64,000 bases of DNA from Bacillota bacterium (GTDB lineage Bacteria; Bacillota; Clostridia; Acetivibrionales; DSM-1351): assembly GCA_023393115.1 (NCBI GenBank), contig JAEWMS010000076.1, positions 62,001 to 126,000 of the forward strand, read 5' to 3'. Below are positions 52,230 through 61,399 of this stretch, piece by piece (positions within the stretch are counted from its first letter, which is position 1; each line of letters starts with the position of its first letter). Below the pieces are notes generated by a model. That model ran no database searches. It was not told where the DNA came from and saw nothing but the letters and a program-made list of their open reading frames with translations. A program made the translations under genes and the position numbers.

Positions 52230-55200
52230 ATGCTCAGAAAAATTTTATGCCTGATAGGCTTAGTTCTCTGTTTTCTTATCGGTTCTAATAATAAATCGGC
52301 AGCCGACTCACAGTTTGATATTTATCAGTGGAATAAGATAAGTGAATATATTACCGGCAGAGATATATACAGTGTTACATATGACGGAAAAGAATTTATA
52401 GCGGTGGGACAGAAGGGTCTGATTATAAGGTCTTTGGATGGCCGGACCTGGATCAAGAACCGGATTGGCTATGAGGAAGACTTTAGTAAAATTGAGTTAA
52501 TTGGAGATAAATTAGAAGCAACTACAGTAAGCGGTCGCAGATTTGTAAATGATAAAAACATTTACAATATTGATAACAATGATATTGGTGAAGAGAAGAA
52601 ATGGATTCTATCGACTGAAAAAAGTGAACCCATAGCACAAATACCTGTTTGTGTTCCGGAAACTCAATACATATCTTCCTTCTGTAAAATATATGGATTC
52701 GCTGAAAGCCAGAATATTGCTGTTGCAGTAGGAGAGTCAGGAAATATATTTGTCGGCACCAAAAAGGGTCAGAAGCCTGGTGAAAATAAAATCTCTTCTG
52801 ACGAGGATTACAGTTACCATATAAAAGACGTAACAAGACTGGGGAATTCAACCATTTTGCATATTGGGAGTAGGTCACTGTACTCAAGCAACATTCTGCT
52901 TGAAAAAGATATTCCCGCCCCCTACGTTGAAACAATAAATAAGCAAAATGTTATATATATTCCTGCTGAAAGTGTAGTAGATGCTTGTGGCGGTCAAATC
53001 AGGAACAATTTCTTAACCTCAGAGATTGAAATCAGCTTGGACAAAAACAACTTGATTTTAACACCGGGAAAGAAAACGGCAAAAGTCAACGGAAAACAGA
53101 CTGATATTCCTTACCCAGTAGTTATAAAAGACAAGCAAATATATATTCCATTAAATATTATGGAATCAGTGGGTAAAAAAGTCTTTACAAATAATAAAGT
53201 TATTGCATTAAGTAATGTTGACAATGTATTTGATAATGATTACGATGAATTAGTATTGGAAGCCCTGTCACAGGTATTTTTAAATCACCAATATCAGCTG
53301 CAATCCCTATCTGAGAGTGTTGTGAATACTTTAGTGGAATTAGGAAACCGGCAGCTTGAAAATGGTGAGGCTGATACAGGTAAAAGCTATCTTTTGAAAG
53401 CAGAGGAAATTGAACCCGACTCCAAGTTATATTCAATGCTTATCAGGTCAAATCGGTTAAGTGAGCCTTACTATATTGAGGATAATTATCAGTCCCAGTT
53501 ATATAGCAAAGCGTGTAAATATTTCAATGAAGCCTTGGTTTATAATTGTGAAAGTGCTGCACCATTCGCTGAAATGGTATACATATATTGTGATCAATTT
53601 TGGTATGATAAGGCCGAGGGATCTCTGAAAAAAGCCACTTCACTGGATCCTAAGGGAACAAACTATAAAGCTCAGGAAGAATACATTGCAAAATGTAAGG
53701 GTCCGAAAGAGGCAATAAAAGAGATTACTGTTACAAATGCCAAAGAACTGGAAAAAGCTCTTGGCTCAAATCGAATTATAAAAGTGCTTCCCGGGAACTA
53801 TAAAGCGTCCGGTACTACAAATGATCAAACTAAGGTATTATCTGTTAAAAATCTTACAATCACTGGTGTACCCAGAGTTGGAACCAAAACAATTGATTTA
53901 AAAGATTCCTACTTGTTTGATTTTGCATATAGTTATAATGTCAGTATTAATAATCTGGAACTAAATTCTTTCAAATTAAGCAACTGTTCAAAAGTTTCCA
54001 TTAATGACAGCAAGATCTATCATGGACTTAAAATATGGAATGTATATGATCTTCTTTGCACCGACTCCTACATTGAGGGTATAGATGATGACGGAATTTA
54101 TGAAGATAACATGCTTGAAATTCATTCCTCGGAACAGGTTAAGTTTGATACATGTACTATGAAGGGCTTCACTTTGAGAATCGGGGATTCTTATGAAGAG
54201 GCAATAAAAGATATTAACCTTTATAACTGTAGTTTGCTTAACAATGCCGGAATTTGTTCCACATGGAGTAATTACGTACCCATCAAGGAGGACTGCGGAT
54301 ATGAAATCTTTATGGGAACAGAAAGCTGGAACGAATGGCGGTTTCTTGCCGCAATTAAATATACTAATAATAAAGGTTTTGACATTAATTATGAAAATAC
54401 CTACGATGGAAATGAAGAAATCTATAACGACGGGAAATTCACCAAACTAGCCGATAAGCTCAGTAAACTGACAGATGGAAAAGCATTTCCAAGCATCGAC
54501 TATATACCTGCATACAATGAGGAATGGAATGCATATTATGATTTTTACGGTAATACAAGACTTAAAAAGCTCAATATAATCTTTCAAATAGAAGATTTGT
54601 TTAGCCCCGACGTCAACAAAATGTCTGAATTGATTACTCAGCTAAAACCGCTTCAAAAGGATATTCTTGCCTATGGCTGGCCCGTCACGATAGTTTTGAC
54701 AGGTGCAGAAAACCCATATTGGAATATAGCCGTAGCCGACTTTTCAAATAAGTCCTTTGGTAAATTCTTAGATAGCGGAGAGGGTGGAAACCTCAAAAAC
54801 TATTGTAATATAATGTATACATATGAGTCTTGGGGAAAAGAAAGGCATGCCTCAGACTTCTTCAAAATCAAAGCGAAGAATACTGAGAAAGAGGTTTCAA
54901 AACAAATAGAGGACTTGTTCCTGACAAAATCGCTAAGTGTCAAGCCAAATGAGGATTACGGACAGATAAATTCGATTGATTTTACTGTTATGAATGCCGG
55001 TGGCACCTTCTACATAACTCCGGTTGAAAGCTTCATAGCGCTAGGCGATTTCATGCATTATAAGACCGATATGATAATAAAAACCGAAGTAATAACAGGA
55101 CAGCATTACATAGCTGCCAAAAACATAACCTATGAGCTGGCAGATGCTGAATTGCAAAAAACTTATAATAAATACAATGATCAAATATTCAATCAGCTGG

Positions 55201-55463
55201 CAAAAGATAAAAGGTTGGACCATGAAGAGTTCGACAGAAGCCCCTGCAAGGATGTGCTGGTATTTCTCAAATCTAATAAAATGGATAAGGAGTTAAAATT
55301 CATTTTTCTTGCAGCAAATGATAAAGGAACAAAAGATAGAATCGATCCTGAGGAATATTATTTTCAGTACTTTGTAGGAACCTTTGATATTGCAAGTCAA
55401 AAAGTTACCAATGTAAAAGCACTTGATCTGGTGGACTTTGAAGAAATGCTCTACAAAGATTGA
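52230..55463 (+). CDS. Large secreted protein: Cu-amine-oxidase-type stalk, TPR and beta-helix
   Basis: The 1077-residue product has a Sec signal (LCLIGLVLCFLIGSNNKSAAD). A WD-like stretch follows (FIAVGQKGLIIRSLDGRTWIKN), then a copper amine oxidase N-terminal-type stalk domain (VIYIPAESVVDACGG, KQIYIPLNIMESVGK). Next come TPR-like helices (residues ~360-490) and a right-handed beta-helix (LTITGVPRVGTKTIDL, NLELNSFKLSNCSKVSINDSKIYHG). The C-terminal half is of unknown type. It is probably a surface protein, perhaps acting on polysaccharide. Confidence 0.8.
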   Translation: MLRKILCLIGLVLCFLIGSNNKSAADSQFDIYQWNKISEYITGRDIYSVTYDGKEFIAVGQKGLIIRSLDGRTWIKNRIGYEEDFSKIELIGDKLEATTVSGRRFVNDKNIYNIDNNDIGEEKKWILSTEKSEPIAQIPVCVPETQYISSFCKIYGFAESQNIAVAVGESGNIFVGTKKGQKPGENKISSDEDYSYHIKDVTRLGNSTILHIGSRSLYSSNILLEKDIPAPYVETINKQNVIYIPAESVVDACGGQIRNNFLTSEIEISLDKNNLILTPGKKTAKVNGKQTDIPYPVVIKDKQIYIPLNIMESVGKKVFTNNKVIALSNVDNVFDNDYDELVLEALSQVFLNHQYQLQSLSESVVNTLVELGNRQLENGEADTGKSYLLKAEEIEPDSKLYSMLIRSNRLSEPYYIEDNYQSQLYSKACKYFNEALVYNCESAAPFAEMVYIYCDQFWYDKAEGSLKKATSLDPKGTNYKAQEEYIAKCKGPKEAIKEITVTNAKELEKALGSNRIIKVLPGNYKASGTTNDQTKVLSVKNLTITGVPRVGTKTIDLKDSYLFDFAYSYNVSINNLELNSFKLSNCSKVSINDSKIYHGLKIWNVYDLLCTDSYIEGIDDDGIYEDNMLEIHSSEQVKFDTCTMKGFTLRIGDSYEEAIKDINLYNCSLLNNAGICSTWSNYVPIKEDCGYEIFMGTESWNEWRFLAAIKYTNNKGFDINYENTYDGNEEIYNDGKFTKLADKLSKLTDGKAFPSIDYIPAYNEEWNAYYDFYGNTRLKKLNIIFQIEDLFSPDVNKMSELITQLKPLQKDILAYGWPVTIVLTGAENPYWNIAVADFSNKSFGKFLDSGEGGNLKNYCNIMYTYESWGKERHASDFFKIKAKNTEKEVSKQIEDLFLTKSLSVKPNEDYGQINSIDFTVMNAGGTFYITPVESFIALGDFMHYKTDMIIKTEVITGQHYIAAKNITYELADAELQKTYNKYNDQIFNQLAKDKRLDHEEFDRSPCKDVLVFLKSNKMDKELKFIFLAANDKGTKDRIDPEEYYFQYFVGTFDIASQKVTNVKALDLVDFEEMLYKD

Positions 55464-55525
55464 TAATATAAAAGACTTCATATGAAATTGGTTGGCCGCA
55501 ATTAAAATGGAGTGAAGGGGTTTAA

Positions 55526-56047
55526 ATGATGAAAACTGAGGTAGACATAACAAAATACAAGATTGCTTCAACCTTTCAAATCATAACCTTGGCAGCTTTT
55601 GTTACTTTTACGGTTTTAATGGTTTTGGCAGTTATACAGGAAAAAAGAATAATAAATATCTTTTTCTATCTGGTGGGAGCTATAGTAGTTATTTTTCTGA
55701 ACAAATACCTGCATGAAGCATGCCATTATATTGTGGGCAAAATACAAGGCTTTAAGTGCGAAATGAAGTTTGGATTTAAAATGTCAGAATGCAGAGTTGA
55801 CGGAGTTCAGAGCTACAAGCAGGTAATCGCACTGTCACTGGCACCGCTATATGTCTATATTCCAGTCTCGCTGCTAATAATTCTTTCGGGCACAGCATTC
55901 AGTTTGAAAGCAATATATACAGGTGTACTTTGTCTGTTTGTCGGTGGAATGATAGGAGACTTTATTTATGTATATGAGGCCTTGCGAAATAAAGGTGGGC
56001 GGTTTACAGACGATGGGCATGTTTTGATAATTGAAAAGGAGGAGTGA
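55526..56047 (+). CDS. DUF3267-type membrane zinc protease-like protein
   Basis: The 173-residue protein has four membrane segments and the HEXXH-like word LHEACHYIVG in the second, as in DUF3267 (putative zincin) proteins related to site-2 proteases. The GGAGTGAAGGGG site precedes the start. It is followed after 11 bases by a flavodoxin-like gene, so an operon is likely. The substrate is unknown. Confidence 0.82.
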   Translation: MMKTEVDITKYKIASTFQIITLAAFVTFTVLMVLAVIQEKRIINIFFYLVGAIVVIFLNKYLHEACHYIVGKIQGFKCEMKFGFKMSECRVDGVQSYKQVIALSLAPLYVYIPVSLLIILSGTAFSLKAIYTGVLCLFVGGMIGDFIYVYEALRNKGGRFTDDGHVLIIEKEE

Positions 56048-56058
56048 TTGGTTAAGAT

Positions 56059-56859
56059 ATGAAGATATTTATTATAAACAGCAGCTTCAGAAAAGACGGA
56101 AATACTCAAAGGGTTTTGGAGTTGCTTAAAGATGAGTATCTGTTGATTGCGGCACAAAAAAATACATATGTGGAGTTTGAGGAAATATATCTGGCGCATA
56201 ATGAAATTGGAGTTTGCCGAGGCTGCCGACTCTGCTTTGATAAAGGAGAAGAATGCTGTCCATTGAAAGATGATTTACTACGTATAAGAGATAAATTTCA
56301 CAGTGCAGACGGAGTCATTATGGCAAGTCCTGTCTATGTGGAGGACATTAATGGTACAATGAAAAACTGGATTGACAGAATGGCCTTTAATTGCCATCGT
56401 CCGGCTTTCAGTGGGAAACCAGTAGTTTTGGTAACAACTTCTGGCTCTTTTTCATCAAATCATTCACTGAAAACAATGAACTCAGCTTTGATAGCATGGG
56501 GTACTGTAGTTGTTGATAAGGCAAAGCTTAAAACCGGTGCTCTAACCTCAAAAGAAGATATAAAGCAATGGAGTATTAGTGTAATAAAACGGCTGGCACT
56601 GAGCTTGTTCAATTCAGTTAATGTGATGGAAGGCTCTAAAAAGAGTAGCCCTTCAATATATTCATTAGTTGCCTTCAGAGTACAGCAGAAGTACTGGCAG
56701 AGATCAAATATAACCCAGTCCTATGATTATATTTATTGGAAAGAAAAAGGCTGGCTGTTAAACAGCTGCAGCTATTATTCGGAACACTCAACAGGTTGGT
56801 TAAAAGTAAAAACAGCATTGGTTTTTAGTGTTATATTTAATACATTTTTCAAATTATAG
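56059..56859 (+). CDS. Flavodoxin-family NAD(P)H-dependent FMN reductase-like protein
   Basis: The 266-residue protein has the flavodoxin-like start IFIINSSFRKDGNTQRVLELL and ASPVYVEDINGTMKNWIDRM for FMN. The Cys-rich word GVCRGCRLCFDKGEECCP suggests an iron-sulfur site, as in the iron-sulfur flavoproteins of anaerobes. It may act in electron transfer or oxygen stress. The C-terminal ~100 residues are less typical. Confidence 0.85.
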   Translation: MKIFIINSSFRKDGNTQRVLELLKDEYLLIAAQKNTYVEFEEIYLAHNEIGVCRGCRLCFDKGEECCPLKDDLLRIRDKFHSADGVIMASPVYVEDINGTMKNWIDRMAFNCHRPAFSGKPVVLVTTSGSFSSNHSLKTMNSALIAWGTVVVDKAKLKTGALTSKEDIKQWSISVIKRLALSLFNSVNVMEGSKKSSPSIYSLVAFRVQQKYWQRSNITQSYDYIYWKEKGWLLNSCSYYSEHSTGWLKVKTALVFSVIFNTFFKL

Positions 56860-56918
56860 AATTTTGACTTCAATAATATTTTGAAACAAACGATTCTTAT
56901 TTATAACAAGGAGCAGCT

Positions 56919-57545
56919 ATGAACCTGGAAAAAATAAAAGAACTTGCATATAAACATATGGCAGACCGAAAAGCACATAAGGAGAGAGAAAAGGGGTTTA
57001 TATTCTATCATGGGGTGAGAACCGGAAAGCTTGCAGTCAGCCTCAGAGAAGCAATAATCCCGGGAAATACTCAAAAGGATCAAATATTACGTGTTGCGGG
57101 CTATTTTCATGATGTGGCTAAAGGTATTGAACCGCACGGTGAATATGGTGCAGTTCTCGTCAAAGAGATATTGAAGGATCAGTGTACACCAAGTGAATTG
57201 GAAGAAATCTCAGAATTGATATTTTATCATCAAAAGAGAAAGAAAGATCCTAATTACTCAGATTATATTAAGATTTTTCAGGATGCAGACACACTTGATC
57301 ACTTAGGCACTATAGAGATATGGATGAATTTTAACTATTATTCGTACATGGAGCAGCCAATAGAAGAGTCTGTAAAGTTTTATAATGAACATTTTGACGA
57401 GCAGGTAAGAACGATGAGAGAACTACTAAATTATCAAATATCGGAGAGAATACTTGATGATAAAGTTCAGTTTGTAAAAGACTTTGCTGAAAGGATGAAA
57501 GCTGAAGCAAATGGCGAGATTTTTAATTTTGATATATTAATATAG
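56919..57545 (+). CDS. HD-domain phosphohydrolase
   Basis: The 208-residue protein has HD motif residues in FYHGVRTGKL, GYFHDVAKGIEPHGE (HD) and QDADTLDHLG. HD proteins hydrolyse nucleotide or cyclic dinucleotide phosphates; the substrate is not clear. It has an AAGGAGC site and stands 59 bases past the flavoprotein gene, so it may be in the same transcript. Confidence 0.87.
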   Translation: MNLEKIKELAYKHMADRKAHKEREKGFIFYHGVRTGKLAVSLREAIIPGNTQKDQILRVAGYFHDVAKGIEPHGEYGAVLVKEILKDQCTPSELEEISELIFYHQKRKKDPNYSDYIKIFQDADTLDHLGTIEIWMNFNYYSYMEQPIEESVKFYNEHFDEQVRTMRELLNYQISERILDDKVQFVKDFAERMKAEANGEIFNFDILI

Positions 57546-57577
57546 CAAATAAGTCGTTAGCCAGGGATAAAAATAGT

Positions 57578-57607
57578 AAAAAAATGCCTTCATCCACTGA
57601 AGGCATT
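57578..57607 (-). terminator. Terminator of the Gln-rich gene
   Basis: AATGCCTTCA-TCCAC-TGAAGGCATT (57583-57607) is a perfect 10-bp stem. On the minus strand it runs into T7. Confidence 0.9.
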
Positions 57608-57674
57608 AATTTACAGGTCAATAGCATAGAGCATAGAGCTTTAAACCTTATTTTATTATTTATCAAGCTGTAAA

Positions 57675-58235
57675 TTACTGTTTCTGTATTGACTGAGTTC
57701 CCTGAGAACTTTGAAAATTTGATGGAGCATGATAGCTTGACTGATAGCTCTGGCTACCTGTCTGATTCTGGTAGTTTTGGCTGCCAGACATACCGGACTG
57801 ACTCTGGAAACTCTGGTTCTGACTTCCTGACTGAGACTGCTGTGTCATGCTATTTAACTGCTGCTGAGCTTGATCAATAATCTGACTCATCTGGCTGAGA
57901 ACCTGATGAGAAATAATCTGCTGTTTGGCTTGAGCGAGTTCATTTATAGCCTGCTGAACAGAATTCTGAAGCTGCTGCTGGGCCTGCTGCTGCTGCTGTT
58001 GAGCCTGCTGTCTGAAACTCTGAATCTGGTTCATAAGCTGAGTAGCAGCCTGCTGACTCTGCTGGCTTTGCATTGCTCCCTGAGAACCTGAAGGAGACAT
58101 AGCTGTTGACTTAAGTTGATTTAAAGTTGATTCCATAACGTTAAGCTGATTTTTTAAATCAACCAATTCAGTGCCAAACTCTGTGTCATTCTTTTTCATA
58201 AAGCTTTCCAAAGTTTTTTTATTTTTTTCATCCAT
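57675..58235 (-). CDS. Gln/Ser-rich low-complexity protein
   Basis: The 186-residue protein starts with a charged helix (MDEKNKKTLESFMKKNDTEFGTELVDLKNQLNVMES), then becomes extremely rich in Gln, Ser and Asn (runs such as QQAQQQQQQAQQQ, then repeats of SQSYQS/SGSQN). No catalytic motif is present. The composition is prion-like. Some clostridial spore or cell-surface proteins look similar. It has a good AAGGAGG site and its own terminator. Confidence 0.8.
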   Translation of the reverse strand: MDEKNKKTLESFMKKNDTEFGTELVDLKNQLNVMESTLNQLKSTAMSPSGSQGAMQSQQSQQAATQLMNQIQSFRQQAQQQQQQAQQQLQNSVQQAINELAQAKQQIISHQVLSQMSQIIDQAQQQLNSMTQQSQSGSQNQSFQSQSGMSGSQNYQNQTGSQSYQSSYHAPSNFQSSQGTQSIQKQ

Positions 58236-58332
58236 GGTTTAAAGCCTCCTTATGGCTAATTAATTTTTCTTCAAACGATTATTATATTAACCTGTTGAAG
58301 GCATTTTATTCTGTTAGAAATTATCATATAAT

Positions 58333-58369
58333 AAAAAAACTTATCTTTCGAAAATAGATAAGTTTTTTT
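58333..58369. terminator. Bidirectional terminator
   Basis: AAAAAAACTTATCT (58333-58346) pairs with AGATAAGTTTTTTT (58356-58369). It ends the NlpC/P60 gene on the minus strand. Confidence 0.88.
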
Positions 58370-58449
58370 ATTGAAGTATACTATAGTGCACGGTTTATTT
58401 TAAAAATAAATAATGTATAAGGAATACTTTGATTTATATTAATAACAAA

Positions 58450-60117
58450 TTAATAAATTCTATAAGCACACTCAAAGTGCTTTATCCAATAAGAAGAATT
58501 AATTGAGGTAATCCTGACTTTTCCCTGACTGGAGGAAGCATCTATCATCTGTCCATTCCCAAGGGATATTCCAACATGTCCCCTGTAGGATATTATGTCG
58601 CCTTTCTTTATATTCTTCATACTTGTTATCCTCTGGTATCTAGATGTCCCCTGCCAGGAGTAGGAGGTCATATAGCTTTGCTTGATACCGGCCTTGTTAA
58701 GTACCCAGTAGACAAAGCCTGAACAGTCAAAGGTACTTGGTCCTTTAGCACCATATACATATCTGGCGCCCAGTTTGGATTTTGCGATTGAAATGATTTT
58801 GTTGACCATTGAGCCGGATGAATAGCCGGAATCGCTGTTTGAACTGTTTCCCCCCGAAGTGCCGCCTCCTGACGTAGAGCCGGAGCCGGAACTGCCTCCG
58901 GGCGTACTTCCATTCCAGCTTTTAGCAGTATCTGAAAGCAGCTTGCTAATTGTTTGTGAGCCTACTTTACCGTCAGCACCAAGACCGTTTCTTTTTTGAA
59001 AGTTAATTACTGCATCGTGAGTATCCGAACCAAAGTAGCCGGTTACGGTTTGTAAGTACTTAAGCTTCTTTAAGTAGGTCTGTATATTTTCTACATCATC
59101 ACCACGGTCCCCTGTTTTTATACAGTACGCTTCTGCCTCACCTGACATTAGAAGTTCCTTGGTTGCAGGTCCAATATATCCGTCAGCAATAATACCGTTG
59201 TTATCTTGAAAATGCTTAACCGCTAAAACAGTGTCGGTTCCATACTTACCGTCAGGCTTTGTAGTGAGATAACCAAGCTCATAAAGCCTATTCTTGTATT
59301 TTCTAATCTCGTCGTTTTCATCTCCGAGATAAAAAGAGAGGGGTATAGCTTCTGATGAATATAGCTTTTCACGAGTGTTTTTACCAACATTTCCATCATC
59401 AAAAAGTCCGTTTCTCTTTTGAAACTCCTTAACAGCTGCTTCAGTGTCTGTTCCAAAATAACTGGTAATTTTATTTATGTATCCCAATTCGTAAAGACGT
59501 GTTTGAAGCTGTTCTACATCTGTCCCTTCGGTACCTATATAAACGGTGTATTCTTTAGCTTCATCAGATATGAGTAATTGATAGGTTTTGGCATCGACTA
59601 CACCGGACATTTCCAGTTCATGTTTGCGCTGAAAAACTTTGACAGCTGCTTCTATATTCTCGCTGTACTCTTCTGTGGGTTCATCGGATTCCAAATAATA
59701 AAGCTCAGCTAATCTCTGTTGAATTACCGTAACAATAGCGTTTTTTACGCCCAGGCTTACTATGTCACCCTTTAAAGGATCCAGGAGACCTTTTTCACCA
59801 CGAGATATTTTATTTGCTGTTGAACCGGATTCTAAAGCTTTGCTTGAAGCAGCTTCATTATTACTACCAGCTTCCTCGGTTAAAAAATTATCTGCTGTTG
59901 CATAAACTGAAGCAGTATTAACTGCCTGGTCAATTGCCCCGGAAGGGAAAGGTTTTGTAGATGGAAGAGAAGTGCTTACTGCAACAGCTATGGCTATTAC
60001 CAGTGCTCCTGAGACTGAAATCAGGATATACCTGAATTTCTTGGGGTATTTGTCTTTATAAGTTTCAATTTTTTTCTGAAAGTTCTTATGTAAATTCTTT
60101 AGTTTTCTTTTCTTCAT
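58450..60117 (-). CDS. Peptidoglycan-binding NlpC/P60 endopeptidase
   Basis: The 555-residue protein has a membrane anchor (YILISVSGALVIAIAVAVSTS), several peptidoglycan-binding type 1 repeats (..AAVKVFQRKHEL.., ..AAVKEFQKRNGLFDDGNVG.., ..AVKHFQDNNGIIADG.., ..AVINFQKRNGLGADGKVG..), a Gly/Ser linker, then NlpC/P60: FDCSGFVYWVL (Cys), RGHVGISLG (His) and the third residue in MIDASS. It cleaves cell-wall peptides outside the membrane. Four binding repeats are unusually many. Confidence 0.93.
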   Translation of the reverse strand: MKKRKLKNLHKNFQKKIETYKDKYPKKFRYILISVSGALVIAIAVAVSTSLPSTKPFPSGAIDQAVNTASVYATADNFLTEEAGSNNEAASSKALESGSTANKISRGEKGLLDPLKGDIVSLGVKNAIVTVIQQRLAELYYLESDEPTEEYSENIEAAVKVFQRKHELEMSGVVDAKTYQLLISDEAKEYTVYIGTEGTDVEQLQTRLYELGYINKITSYFGTDTEAAVKEFQKRNGLFDDGNVGKNTREKLYSSEAIPLSFYLGDENDEIRKYKNRLYELGYLTTKPDGKYGTDTVLAVKHFQDNNGIIADGYIGPATKELLMSGEAEAYCIKTGDRGDDVENIQTYLKKLKYLQTVTGYFGSDTHDAVINFQKRNGLGADGKVGSQTISKLLSDTAKSWNGSTPGGSSGSGSTSGGGTSGGNSSNSDSGYSSGSMVNKIISIAKSKLGARYVYGAKGPSTFDCSGFVYWVLNKAGIKQSYMTSYSWQGTSRYQRITSMKNIKKGDIISYRGHVGISLGNGQMIDASSSQGKVRITSINSSYWIKHFECAYRIY

Positions 60118-60328
60118 ATTTTCTCCAGTAAATTATATAATTTGATTTTCTACAGCGAAAAATACGCATTAAACTATGCAATTAAACAATGTAATAAAAC
60201 TATGCATTATAAAAAAATTATTTAGGAATTGGGACGGATTTGAATAAAGCAAATGAAAAAGTGGTGATGCAGGAAAAGTAAGTTTTTTGGTATGAGTGAA
60301 TATGGTAAAACTTATGTAGGCATCAGGT

Positions 60329-61135
60329 TCAATTTTGACAATTCCAAATATACATAACTTTTTTAACGCTATGTATTGTATCACAAAATGAAGATGTTTG
60401 CATTGCTACCAATCTTACATTAAGTAGAATTAAGCTGTTATTTTGTCTGAAAGCGTCGATTTTCGGCGATTGACTCCTTAATTTTACCTTATCAATTAAG
60501 TATATGACATAACCCAGTACTAAAAAGGCAAATATCATTAAGCCGGCATTTTTAATAACATTAATCCAGCCTAGTAAATCAACGTCAATAAAAAAGTAGG
60601 GGTAGGGGCTTTGAACGATCTCAATAATTCCACCGAGCCTGGCACGGATTAATATAAACGCAAAGTAGGAGATAGGAAGGAGCAACCATACTATCGGGTC
60701 GAACCAGCGGAAACTGTGTTTTTCATCAAAAACCAGCCAGTCGATAATTGCTGACAGCGGAACAAAATAATGAACAAGTATGTTCTGCCAGGTAAGAAGA
60801 TTATAAGCTTCGGAGGCACTTACGAACTGGGGAACCAGAATGAAATGGTAAATTAAAAAAGTTATGGCTATTGCCATAGTAACTGCACCTTTAAAATGAG
60901 GGAAGAAAACAGTAGAACCCTTAACTCCCTTGGTTAATAAATCATAAAAGGTTTTGATAACTAATAATAAAAAGAAAACAAAACATAGTACATTGCTTTG
61001 AATAGTATAAAAAATCAGCATGTAAGGAGCAGGCTCCCCACTTGGAAGGCCGGAGTTAAGGTAAAGACCCATTCCACATCCGATTACGAACAGAAATCTA
61101 AAAATTAATGCGAACAAGCGATTATGAATACACAT
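60329..61135 (-). CDS. Pr6Pr-family membrane protein
   Basis: The 268-residue protein has about six membrane segments, the N-terminal FTIQSNVLCFVFFLLL and the middle LVHYFVPLSAIIDWLVFDEKHSFRWFDPIVWLLLPISYFAF, which look like the Pr6Pr family (conserved, function unknown). The C-terminal ~45 residues after IDKVKLRSQSP are atypical and may be read past the natural end. The gene stands alone. Confidence 0.8.
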   Translation of the reverse strand: MCIHNRLFALIFRFLFVIGCGMGLYLNSGLPSGEPAPYMLIFYTIQSNVLCFVFFLLLVIKTFYDLLTKGVKGSTVFFPHFKGAVTMAIAITFLIYHFILVPQFVSASEAYNLLTWQNILVHYFVPLSAIIDWLVFDEKHSFRWFDPIVWLLLPISYFAFILIRARLGGIIEIVQSPYPYFFIDVDLLGWINVIKNAGLMIFAFLVLGYVIYLIDKVKLRSQSPKIDAFRQNNSLILLNVRLVAMQTSSFCDTIHSVKKVMYIWNCQN

Positions 61136-61310
61136 AACATTTTCCTCCGCATACAGCTAATTTTTAATACTTATACGTTGCAATATTTAGTTTTACACTA
61201 TAATTATACCATCTGTGTACTGTTTTTAAAACAATTTTGGACATGTATACAATATTTTTACTAATATTTATTAAATCGCTTCTTAATATGGTATAATTAA
61301 GCATAAATTC

Positions 61311-61319
61311 GTTTGTTTA
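61311..61319 (+). promoter_or_regulatory. GTTTGTTTA half-site before the ROK gene
   Basis: GTTTGTTTA lies downstream of a TATAAT at 61292-61297; the same word forms a dyad at 62935-62969 ahead of the ABC gene. XylR/ROK operators contain similar GTTTGTTT words. Confidence 0.4.
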
Positions 61320-61399
61320 ATCTTCCGATTGCTTTAAAAACTAAAATATATTATTATAAATACATTGATAAAAGACATTTATAAAACTGGGTGATTGTT

